From: an uncultured Acidaminococcus sp.
GTDB lineage: Bacteria > Bacillota_C > Negativicutes > Acidaminococcales > Acidaminococcaceae
Length of the DNA: 10,829 nucleotides
NCBI GenBank assembly: GCA_900314165.1
Contig: OMUE01000071.1
Coordinates: forward strand, 1-10,829
Reading direction: 5' to 3'
The notes beneath the pieces were generated by a model, which was given only the letters and a program-made list of their open reading frames with translations, made no database searches and was not told where the DNA came from. A program made the translations under genes and the position numbers. Of this stretch, positions 1 through 5,643 are shown one piece after another. The first letter of the stretch is position 1. Every line of letters starts with the position of its first letter.

Positions 1-100
1 AGCATTCCCTGACATTGCTGAAAGCCTGTATGCAAAGACCAAGAAAGACGCTGAAGAACGTCTGGCTGGTTACCAAAAACTGGACGCTGCAGACAAATAA
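1..100 (+). CDS. C-terminal end of a gene starting outside the window (possibly pyruvate:ferredoxin oxidoreductase)
   Basis: Reading from base 2, an open frame gives 32 residues, beginning AFPDIAESLYAKTKKDAEER and ending in DAADK, then a TAA stop at 98-100. The tail is charged and helical. The pattern of a Leu-Tyr helix followed by an alternating acidic/basic helix with an Arg-Leu-x-x-Tyr turn resembles the extreme C-terminus of pyruvate:ferredoxin oxidoreductase. That enzyme decarboxylates pyruvate to acetyl-CoA and reduces ferredoxin, and it is central in anaerobic Firmicutes. With only 32 residues and no cofactor motif visible, the assignment is a guess from pattern memory. That a coding end is present is well supported by the stop followed directly by a strong terminator. 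Confidence 0.55.
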   Translation, partial: AFPDIAESLYAKTKKDAEERLAGYQKLDAADK

Positions 101-114
101 TCTGAGCGTGTCAT

Positions 115-152
115 AAAAAAATCCCTGTCGCGAAAGCGGCAGGGATTTTTTT
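115..152 (+). terminator. Rho-independent terminator after the partial first gene
   Basis: An 11-bp stem without bulges (121-131 with 136-146, one T·G wobble) closes a GAAA tetraloop at 132-135 and runs into seven T (146-152). A run of A at 115-120 precedes it, so it could also work in the reverse direction. It lies 14 bases after the TAA stop. Confidence 0.93.
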
Positions 153-242
153 AGCGAAAAGCGAAAAGTGAAAAGTGAAGAGCGAAGAGGGTGCAGTGCG
201 TGAGCACTCCTCTTCACTCTTATCTCTTCGCTTTTCGCTCTT
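153..242. repeat. Intergenic inverted-repeat element, short form
   Basis: A purine-rich left arm (153-190, built from AGCGAAAAG and AGTGAAGAG units) is matched by a pyrimidine-rich right arm (about 209-242). The right arm's reverse complement reads AGAGCGAAAAGCGAAGAG and onward. The roughly 30-bp arms are imperfect inverted repeats that could fold into one long hairpin. The tip holds a smaller perfect stem, AGTGC/GCACT (195-199 with 204-208), around GTGA. The same arms recur at 2045-2075 and 2231-2262, where they enclose a longer core, so this looks like a core-less member of a dispersed family. No coding potential is apparent. Confidence 0.75.
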
Positions 243-291
243 AATTAACCGCGTATTGTAAAGAATATGTCAAAATTACGTAAAGATTCTG

Positions 292-320
292 TGGAAATCT
301 CCCCAATGCCGTGTTAAAAT
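292..320 (+). promoter_or_regulatory. Candidate promoter of the Na/Pi cotransporter gene
   Basis: TAAAAT at 315-320 is preceded by TG one base upstream (312-313), giving an extended -10 box. TGGAAA at 292-297 matches four of six -35 consensus positions with a 17-base spacer. The leader to the GTG start would be about 55 bases. No convincing PhoP/PhoB box was found by eye. Confidence 0.4.
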
Positions 321-346
321 CAGAGATGTAGGTATAGCTCAAGAGA

Positions 347-361
347 ATATAGATTCTATAT
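347..361. promoter_or_regulatory. Small inverted repeat just upstream of the ribosome binding site
   Basis: ATATAG (347-352) and CTATAT (356-361) are perfect 6-bp inverted repeats separated by ATT, ending four bases before the AGGGGA ribosome binding site. It could be an operator or a weak leader hairpin. An AT-rich palindrome this short can also arise by chance. Confidence 0.3.
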
Positions 362-380
362 ATGCAGGGGAGAGAGAATC

Positions 381-1985
381 GTGCTTCATCTATTCTTATT
401 CTTAGGCGGTATATCACTATTTTTATACGGCATGCAGATGATGGGCGACGGACTGCAGCAGGCAGCCGGTGCCAAGCTCCAGAAGATCCTGGGAGCTCTG
501 ACGAGACGGACCATTTACGGTGTGGCTCTGGGGGCCGGCGTGACGGCCGTGCTGCAGTCTTCCGGTGCCACTACGGTTATGACCGTGGGCCTGGTGAACG
601 CCGGCCTCATGAACCTGGAGCAGGCCTTTGGCATCATCATGGGCGCCAATATCGGGACCACCATGACGGCCCAGTTGATCGCCTTCAAGCTGACGGATTA
701 CATTACCCTGATCCTGTTTATCGGCTTTGTGCTCCGGGCTCTGGCGAAGAAGCAGACCCTGAAACATCTGGGCGATGTGCTCCTGGGCTTCGGCATCCTA
801 ATGCTGGGCATGTCCATGATGGAAAATGCAGTGGTTCCTATCCGGAATAACCCGGCAGTCATCGAGTTCCTCGGCAAATTCTCCGAATACCCTGTAATGG
901 GTGTCCTGGTAGGTCTGTGCATGACCGTCGTGTTCCAGTCCTCCTCTGTGACCGTCGGTATCCTGATGGCCATGGCTGCCCAGGGCATCATTCCTCTGGA
1001 AGGAGCCATTCCTGTACTGCTGGGGGATAACATCGGTTCATGCATTGCTGCCGTCCTGGCTACCCTTCAGGCGGGGCTCAATGCCAAGCGGGTGGCCCTG
1101 TCCCACGTCATGTTCAATACCATCGGCAGTATCATCGCCCTGGTCTTCATGCATCAATTTATCCGGTTGGTCTGGTCCGTGTCCCCTATCGGAGATATTC
1201 CCCGGCAGATTGCTAACGCCCATACGGCCTTCAACATCGTGAATACGCTGATCTTCCTGCCCTTTGCCGGACCGTTCACGAAGCTGATCAAAAAGCTCAT
1301 GCCCGGTGAGGAAAGCGAGATTTCCTATCAGCCCAAATACCTGGATCAGAACGTGATGAATACGCCGGCTATCGCCCTGGGACTGGCTACGAAAGAAGTG
1401 GTCCGCATGGGGGATATGGCCATCGATAATATCCAGAAAGCCTTCGCCTGCGTGGATGAGTACGATAAGAAGAAAGTAGATTACGTGAAGGAACACGAAC
1501 CGGTCATCGATAACCTGGAAGAGGCCGTCACCGTGTACCTGACGAAGATGTCCGAGCAGAATATGAACGATGAGATGACGAATATGCACACGGGCCTCAT
1601 GCACGCCTGCAGCGACATCGAGCGTATTGCGGACCACGCGGAAATCATCGTAAAGCGGGTCCGGGATATGAACGAGAACGGCACCCATTTCTCTCCTCAG
1701 GCTAATGCAGAAATGAAGGAACTGGAAGTGGTGATTCTCCAAGCCGTCACCAAGTCCATCAAAGCCCTGGAAACTCATGACCAGATTCTGGCCCAGGAAT
1801 CGCTCAATCTGTCCAAACAGGTTAGCAAGAAGCAGAAAGCCATGCGCAAGAGCCACGTAGAGCGCCTGAACGCCGGCATCTGCACTCCCGAAACCGGTTT
1901 CGTCATGCTGGAACTTCTCATCAACATGAAACGCGTCAGCGACCACAGCCGCAATATTGCGGAGCTGGTCCTGGGCATTTTCTGA
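381..1985 (+). CDS. Na+/phosphate cotransporter family protein with PhoU-like C-terminal domain
   Basis: A 534-residue inner-membrane protein of the bacterial NptA / Na-Pi cotransporter II-related family, which couples sodium to phosphate uptake or export. The membrane half (about 1-310) contains the two inverted-topology repeats typical of the family. The first has QSSGATT at 59-65 and GANIGTT at 88-94; the second has QSSSVT at 186-191 and GDNIGSC at 215-221. The QSS motifs form the sodium/phosphate site in this family. From about 335 to the end is a helical, charged PhoU-like domain (HACSDIERIADHAE, later RVSDHSRNIAE), as in the usual full-length form. The start is GTG at 381, supported by AGGGGA at 366-371 and by the conserved N-terminal hydrophobic helix. 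It is monocistronic, between a candidate promoter and a terminator. The transported ion cannot be proven from sequence, but the family is clear. Confidence 0.93.
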   Translation: MLHLFLFLGGISLFLYGMQMMGDGLQQAAGAKLQKILGALTRRTIYGVALGAGVTAVLQSSGATTVMTVGLVNAGLMNLEQAFGIIMGANIGTTMTAQLIAFKLTDYITLILFIGFVLRALAKKQTLKHLGDVLLGFGILMLGMSMMENAVVPIRNNPAVIEFLGKFSEYPVMGVLVGLCMTVVFQSSSVTVGILMAMAAQGIIPLEGAIPVLLGDNIGSCIAAVLATLQAGLNAKRVALSHVMFNTIGSIIALVFMHQFIRLVWSVSPIGDIPRQIANAHTAFNIVNTLIFLPFAGPFTKLIKKLMPGEESEISYQPKYLDQNVMNTPAIALGLATKEVVRMGDMAIDNIQKAFACVDEYDKKKVDYVKEHEPVIDNLEEAVTVYLTKMSEQNMNDEMTNMHTGLMHACSDIERIADHAEIIVKRVRDMNENGTHFSPQANAEMKELEVVILQAVTKSIKALETHDQILAQESLNLSKQVSKKQKAMRKSHVERLNAGICTPETGFVMLELLINMKRVSDHSRNIAELVLGIF

Positions 1986-1994
1986 TATGGATAC

Positions 1995-2024
1995 AAAAAA
2001 AGAGGCCACAGGGCCTCTTTTTTT
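1995..2024 (+). terminator. Rho-independent terminator after the Na/Pi cotransporter gene
   Basis: Stem AGAGGCC/GGCCTCT (2001-2007 with 2012-2018) with an ACAG loop is flanked by six A (1995-2000) and seven T (2018-2024). The A and T tracts extend the pairing, so it could act bidirectionally. It begins nine bases after the stop codon. Confidence 0.93.
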
Positions 2025-2044
2025 GTTACAATGGGGGAAAAGAT

Positions 2045-2262
2045 AGCGAAAAGCGAAAAGTGAAGAGCGAAAAGGTGGCCGCAGGCCCAGTCCGCCCTCG
2101 ATTTAGCGGGGGCCAAGTCTCATTAGAGTCCTCGGCATCCACTCTGTCCGCCCTTTTTAAGGGCGGGGGACCATCCGTAAGGATGGTGGTGGGTTCATTT
2201 CTAGGGACAATGGGGTGTAACCGCAGAGCGCCTCTTTGCTCATATCTCTTCGCTCTTCGCTT
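2045..2262. repeat. Intergenic modular repeat, full form with both arms and GC-rich core
   Basis: The left arm (2045-2075, AGCGAAAAGCGAAAAG and onward) and right arm (2231-2262, pyrimidine-rich) are imperfect inverted repeats matching those at 153-242. Between them lies a core (2086-2207) closely similar to 2970-3087. The shared order is CCCAGTCCGCCCTCG, AGCGGGGGC, ATTAGAG, then GTCCGCCCTTTTTAAGGGCG, a hairpin, and GGTGGTGGGTT. The hairpin after GGGGGA is CCATCC-GTAA-GGATGG (2171-2186). The right arm ends six bases before the ribosome binding site of the next gene, so the element forms or borders that gene's leader. No promoter could be assigned within it. Confidence 0.8.
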
Positions 2263-2267
2263 TATCC

Positions 2268-2274
2268 AAGGAGG
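2268..2274 (+). promoter_or_regulatory. Ribosome binding site that fixes the LOG-family start
   Basis: AAGGAGG at 2268-2274 is a consensus Shine-Dalgarno sequence nine bases before ATG 2284. It rules out the in-frame ATG at 2236, which lies inside the repeat arm and has no such site. Confidence 0.88.
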
Positions 2275-2283
2275 CCACGCATC

Positions 2284-2829
2284 ATGAACATCACCATCTA
2301 CCTCGGCTCCCACATGGGCCGGGACGAAAAATACAAACCCTATGCAGAAGCCCTGGGCCGGTTGATCGGCGAGAAGGGACACACTCTGGTGTACGGCGGC
2401 GCTAAGAACGGGCTCATGGGCGTCTTGGGAGACGCTGCTCTGGCAGCCGGTGCCACGGTCATCGGCGTCATCCCGGATTTTATGCTGCAGGACGAACGGC
2501 AGCACAAGGGCCTGACGAAGATGATCCGCACGAAAGACATGGCAGAGCGCAAAGCGAAGATGGAAGAGCTGGGGGATGTGTTCCTGGCCTTTCCCGGAGG
2601 CATCGGTACCCTGGAAGAGATCGCCGTGGTCATGAGCGACCAGAAGCTGGGCCATTTGCCTAAACCCTTTGCGTTCCTGAATTTCGAAGGCTTTTACGAA
2701 CCCATGAAAGCCCTGCTCCGGAAAATGACCGACGAAGAATTCATCTGGCCCGAATGGACAAACCAGGTACCGTTTTTGGGAAATATGGAGCAGGTAGCGG
2801 AGTTTATCACGTCCATTAATTCCAAATAA
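2284..2829 (+). CDS. LOG family protein (TIGR00730-type, cytokinin riboside 5'-monophosphate phosphoribohydrolase fold)
   Basis: A 181-residue soluble Rossmann-fold protein. Known LOG-family members cleave the N-glycosidic bond of nucleoside 5'-monophosphates, releasing the base and ribose 5-phosphate; in bacteria the natural substrate is often unknown. The signature PGGIGTLEE is at 104-112. The N-terminal strand (ITIYLGS, 3-9), the glycine-rich YGGAKNGLMG (37-46), the PDF loop (64-66) and the DMAERKAKM segment (85-93) are all in the usual order. Length is normal for the family. A longer in-frame reading starts at 2236 but would translate a repeat arm; the strong ribosome binding site at 2268-2274 supports ATG 2284. 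The gene stands alone, with repeat elements on both sides. No clear promoter or simple terminator was seen. Confidence 0.92.
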   Translation: MNITIYLGSHMGRDEKYKPYAEALGRLIGEKGHTLVYGGAKNGLMGVLGDAALAAGATVIGVIPDFMLQDERQHKGLTKMIRTKDMAERKAKMEELGDVFLAFPGGIGTLEEIAVVMSDQKLGHLPKPFAFLNFEGFYEPMKALLRKMTDEEFIWPEWTNQVPFLGNMEQVAEFITSINSK

Positions 2830-2872
2830 TTCCGTAGGGGCGCCCCAGAGCGTAGCGGCGGTGCGCCCGCTA

Positions 2873-3087
2873 AAGTGAAGAACGAAGAGGGGTGCGCTGC
2901 ACTGCCCCCTCGCCATTGCTGTCGCAATGGCCCTCTCCCCCTACGGGGGCGACAGCCCTCCGGGCATAGCCCAGTCCGCCCTCGCTTCAGCGGGGGCAAG
3001 TATAATTAGAGCTATCAGCTTCCTCTCTGTCCGCCCTTTTCAAGGGCGGGGGACCGGCGTAGCCGGTGGTGGGTTTGTTCCCAAGGG
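2873..3087. repeat. Intergenic modular repeat, second GC-rich core copy
   Basis: A purine-rich partial left arm (2873-2892, AAGTGAAGAACGAAGAGG) leads into a GC-rich section. Perfect hairpins there are CCATTGC-TGTC-GCAATGG (2913-2930) and CCCCC-TAC-GGGGG near 2937-2949. The segment 2970-3087 is a close copy of the core at 2086-2207. Its last hairpin reads ACCGGC-GTA-GCCGGT, where the other copy has CCATCC-GTAA-GGATGG. No matching pyrimidine-rich right arm is visible, so this copy is truncated or built differently. Together with 2830-2872 (which holds the palindrome GGGGCGCCCC at 2837-2846), it fills most of the 396-base gap between the LOG-family gene and the tRNA. Short open frames across it look like translated repeat, not genes. 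Confidence 0.78.
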
Positions 3088-3116
3088 TGCTGGAGACGCA
3101 TTTGTCCAGCGGACCA

Positions 3117-3145
3117 CTGACGTCTGACGTCCCCAATCTGACGTC
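3117..3145. repeat. Short TGACGTC repeats
   Basis: CTGACGT occurs at 3117-3123, 3124-3130 and 3138-3144, twice back to back and once after an eight-base spacer. It sits between the modular repeat and the tRNA promoter. Function is unknown; it may be a further module of the same intergenic repeats. Confidence 0.5.
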
Positions 3146-3179
3146 TTTCCCAAGTTGTAACAAATTTTATAAAAAGTGC

Positions 3180-3209
3180 TTGACAAAGCACATCTCTTTT
3201 TTATATACT
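3180..3209 (+). promoter_or_regulatory. Strong sigma-70-type promoter of tRNA-Gly
   Basis: A perfect -35 box TTGACA (3180-3185) and TATACT (3204-3209, five of six) are separated by 18 bases. Transcription would start around 3216, about ten bases before the mature tRNA. Confidence 0.88.
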
Positions 3210-3225
3210 AAGAAAGTACTCAATT

Positions 3226-3300
3226 GCGGAAGTAGCTCAGTGGTAGAGCATCACCTTGCCAAGGTGGGGGTCGCGAGTTCGAATCTCGTTTTCCGCTCCA
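3226..3300 (+). tRNA. tRNA-Gly (anticodon GCC)
   Basis: A full cloverleaf can be drawn. The acceptor stem is GCGGAAG (3226-3232) with TTTCCGC (3290-3296), and the D arm contains AGCTCAGTGGTAGAGC. The anticodon stem is TCACC/GGTGG (3251-3255 with 3263-3267) around TTGCCAA, with anticodon GCC at 3258-3260. The T loop is TTCGAAT, the discriminator is T and CCA is encoded at 3298-3300. It reads glycine codons GGC/GGU. It has its own promoter and terminator, so it is an independent unit between the repeats and the glycan locus. Confidence 0.97.
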
Positions 3301-3308
3301 TATGTTAT

Positions 3309-3340
3309 AAAGGGTTGCCGCAATAGTGGCAGCCTTTTTT
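3309..3340 (+). terminator. Rho-independent terminator after tRNA-Gly
   Basis: Stem GGTTGCC/GGCAGCC (3313-3319 with 3328-3334, one wobble) has an eight-base loop and is followed by TTTTTT (3335-3340). Upstream A and G residues can extend the stem. Confidence 0.9.
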
Positions 3341-3371
3341 GTTTGCCTTTTTTCCCCGTCCCTCTTTTCTC

Positions 3372-3400
3372 TTCCCTTTTAGGGGAATCCATTATATAAT
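3372..3400 (+). promoter_or_regulatory. Candidate promoter of the outer-core glycan operon
   Basis: A perfect -10 box TATAAT lies at 3395-3400, about 40 bases before the first GT8 start. The best-spaced -35 (TTCCCT, 3372-3377) is weak, so activation or a different -35 is possible. Its place between the tRNA terminator and the first gene of the cluster supports it. Confidence 0.5.
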
Positions 3401-3440
3401 TTATTAGATAAGACAAATTTAAAGGACAGGGGGAGAGAAC

Positions 3441-4373
3441 ATGGATGAAATCGCAGTCGTGCTGGCGGCGGATGACCGATATGCCCAACATGGGGCCGTA
3501 GCCAGTGCCTCCATCCTGTGTAACCATAAGGGCCAACTGCCCGTACATTTCTTTTTTCTCAGCGATGGCATCTCTGCTGCCAAACAGGGCGGCATTGCCG
3601 CTACCATTACAGATCTGAAGGGTATTGTGACGTTCATTCCGACTCAGGATCTGACCATACACGCCCATACCAGCGGCCACGTAAACCGGGCCGCTTATCT
3701 GCGTCTCATGATTCCGGACCTGCTGCCGCCGGCTGTGACGAAAGCCATCTATCTGGATACGGACCTGCTGGTGCTGGATGATATCCAGCAGCTGTGGGAT
3801 ATGGACCTGGAGGGCAAGCATTTGGCGGCCGTGCCGGATCTGGGCATCCTGTCCTCCCATCGCATGCGGGAGCAGAAGCAGGATACCCTGGGCCTGGAAA
3901 ACGGGGATTCCTATTTTAATTCCGGCGTCCTGATCATGGATCTGGCAGCCTGGCGCAAGGAAAACTATACGCAGCAGGTCATGGACTGTGTGGAACAGGG
4001 GAACTTCCGGCATCACGACCAGGACGGTCTGAACAAGGTGTTCCGCCGCAATTGGCTGAAGCTGCCTCTGCGCTGGAATGTAATACCGCCTGTATTCACG
4101 CTGCCGGTGAAGATCCTGAAAAAGGCAAGCTGGCGGGCTGTGGCGTTGGAAGCCATGGAACATCCGGCCGTGTTCCATTGGGCCGGCCGGTACAAACCCT
4201 GGGAATTTGCCCCTAACGGGACCTTTAATCAGAAATATTACGACTACCTGGCCAAAACTTCTTTTGCCAATGTGAAGATGCCCCAGCCTGGCAATGATAT
4301 GGCGGGCAAGAGCATTTTCCGGCAAAACGTGCGGATGAAATTGGCCGGATTGTGGAAAAAGTGGCTTGGCTGA
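3441..4373 (+). CDS. Family GT8 glycosyltransferase, first of three
   Basis: A 310-residue cytoplasmic GT-A-fold enzyme of family GT8, related to the LPS core galactosyl/glucosyltransferases of the WaaI/WaaJ/LgtC group. It would transfer a hexose from a UDP-sugar with retention of configuration. The N-terminal nucleotide-binding strand is IAVVLAADDRY. The metal-binding DXD motif is DTD at 106-108, the conserved FNSG is at 159-162 and QDG at 194-196. The C-terminal metal/phosphate motif HWAGRYKPW is at 246-254. The tail after about 285 is basic (RMKLAGLWKKWLG) and may hold the enzyme to the inner membrane. ATG 3441 has a GGGGGA ribosome binding site at 3429-3434. It opens a four-gene unit, 37 bases ahead of the ligase-like gene. 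Donor and acceptor sugars cannot be read from sequence. It is GC-rich, unlike the gene after it. Confidence 0.93.
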   Translation: MDEIAVVLAADDRYAQHGAVASASILCNHKGQLPVHFFFLSDGISAAKQGGIAATITDLKGIVTFIPTQDLTIHAHTSGHVNRAAYLRLMIPDLLPPAVTKAIYLDTDLLVLDDIQQLWDMDLEGKHLAAVPDLGILSSHRMREQKQDTLGLENGDSYFNSGVLIMDLAAWRKENYTQQVMDCVEQGNFRHHDQDGLNKVFRRNWLKLPLRWNVIPPVFTLPVKILKKASWRAVALEAMEHPAVFHWAGRYKPWEFAPNGTFNQKYYDYLAKTSFANVKMPQPGNDMAGKSIFRQNVRMKLAGLWKKWLG

Positions 4374-4410
4374 GTAAGTGAGGATCATGCGGTAACAGGG
4401 GAGTGTCGTC

Positions 4411-5643
4411 GTGGAATCCATAGATAAAAAGCAGTACTATCTGTGCGCAATTTTCAACATTTATATGTTCTTCATGTTTTTTGCTGGCTCCAAAGCTGCT
4501 TACAGTATCAGCCTTGGGCTGGTCATCTTGTATATCCTGTATCAAGCTTATATCCAGAGAAAGCAAGAAATCGCAAAAAATAAAACTGTCCGCACTTTTT
4601 TTATCCTTTACGCAATATTTATAGGGGGCCTTCTGGCAATTTCTGCAGTTTATAATATAAACCATGCCTTTGCAAAAGCGGTGAAGTTTGTTGCCTATGC
4701 TGTTCCCTGCATTGTAACGTATCTGGCCTTGAAAGATTCGAAATCTGTGACTAAGAATATTTCCTGGGGAACATGGCTTGGTACTATATGCCTATGTGTT
4801 CCAGCTATTATTGAATGGACGGGACAGAAGGGCAAATTTAGAGCAAATGGCAGTTTTGCCAGCCCGGTTACTTTTGCTATGCTGTTGGAAAGCATGATTC
4901 CTCTATTGGTTATACTTCTTTATCTGACGTACAAAGGAAAAAGCAAGTATCGTTCTTTAGGATTGGCTTTAGGATCCAGTTCATTAGTGACGGCTTTGAT
5001 TTCCTTTTTTATGAGCCGTACACGAGGGGCTATTGTAGGTATTATTATTGGTTTGGTCGCTATGGTTGTTGCCAGACGTATTTTTTCTGGAAATATGGCA
5101 TTCTATAAAAAGAAAATCATCTTATTTTTGGTACTCATTTTAGCAGGAATTATCGGTTCCTTTGGGTTCATGTTGAAATATGCTCATAGATCCTATGATA
5201 TGGAGAGAGTTTTATTGATGCACTCTTCCATTGCCATGTGGCAGGATCATAAAGTTTTGGGTGTGGGCTTCGGAAATTGGGAACATTCTTATCACACAAA
5301 ATATATTTCTCCAAAAGCAAAAGAACCTAACCTGCCTCATGCCCATAATAATTTTTCTATGTTTTTTGCTTCTACTGGAACTGTAGGTGGTCTTTGCTAT
5401 ACCATTTTTACGTTTGGTTCTTTGCTTTGGTTGTTGAAAAGTTTGCATAGTCAGCCGGATAATGCTATGCTTTACGCCATGCTGTGGGCCTGGTTTGCTA
5501 ATTTTTCCCATAGCTTTGTAGATTTTACGTTTTCCGGTAAATTTGGTATGCGGATTTATTTCTGTCTATGGGGAATCACTTTAGCATCTGTTGTAAATTA
5601 CAAAAAATATGCTTTTGATAAAAATAGTGAGAAAATCCAATGA
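4411..5643 (+). CDS. O-antigen ligase / polymerase family membrane protein (Wzy_C-type)
   Basis: A 410-residue, strongly hydrophobic protein with roughly ten to twelve membrane segments, of the WaaL/Wzy (PF04932) type. Members join polymer from undecaprenyl-diphosphate to the lipid A core, or polymerise repeat units, on the periplasmic side. The family-typical SRTRGA turn is at 202-207. A large periplasmic loop (about 255-315) ends in HAHNNFSMFFASTGTVGG with H310 and H312, the position of the conserved catalytic His in this family. The start is GTG 4411, with AGGGGAG at 4397-4403 seven bases before it. Its stop overlaps the next start (ATGA, 5640-5643), implying coupled translation. The gene is clearly AT-rich compared with both neighbours, suggesting separate acquisition. 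Ligase is favoured over polymerase by the outer-core neighbours, but sequence alone does not separate them. Confidence 0.87.
   Translation: MESIDKKQYYLCAIFNIYMFFMFFAGSKAAYSISLGLVILYILYQAYIQRKQEIAKNKTVRTFFILYAIFIGGLLAISAVYNINHAFAKAVKFVAYAVPCIVTYLALKDSKSVTKNISWGTWLGTICLCVPAIIEWTGQKGKFRANGSFASPVTFAMLLESMIPLLVILLYLTYKGKSKYRSLGLALGSSSLVTALISFFMSRTRGAIVGIIIGLVAMVVARRIFSGNMAFYKKKIILFLVLILAGIIGSFGFMLKYAHRSYDMERVLLMHSSIAMWQDHKVLGVGFGNWEHSYHTKYISPKAKEPNLPHAHNNFSMFFASTGTVGGLCYTIFTFGSLLWLLKSLHSQPDNAMLYAMLWAWFANFSHSFVDFTFSGKFGMRIYFCLWGITLASVVNYKKYAFDKNSEKIQ

Noticed and set aside
1038..2009. Reverse-strand open frame of 323 codons opposite the Na/Pi cotransporter
   Set aside because: The forward frame has clear family motifs over the whole length. 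The reverse translation is rich in His, Asp and Gln with no recognisable motif, as expected for a shadow of GC-rich coding sequence.
2236..2283. Upstream in-frame extension of the LOG-family gene to ATG 2236
   Set aside because: It would translate the pyrimidine-rich repeat arm, has no ribosome binding site, and the family's N-terminal strand begins just after ATG 2284, which has AAGGAGG at proper distance.
153..3087. CRISPR array
   Set aside because: Repeats are few, unevenly spaced, and differ in length and content. There are no regular spacers and no cas genes.
2927..3326. Two short forward open frames across the repeat region and tRNA (2927-3127 and 3066-3326)
   Set aside because: Both translate repeat or tRNA sequence and lack ribosome binding sites. 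The second contains the typical false peptide of a forward-read tRNA (SSSVVEHHLAKVG).
3237..4421. Long reverse-strand open frame of 394 codons
   Set aside because: It is the antisense of the first GT8 gene and runs into the tRNA. The end of its translation (ENEIRTRDPHLGKV) is the familiar false peptide of a reverse-read tRNA.
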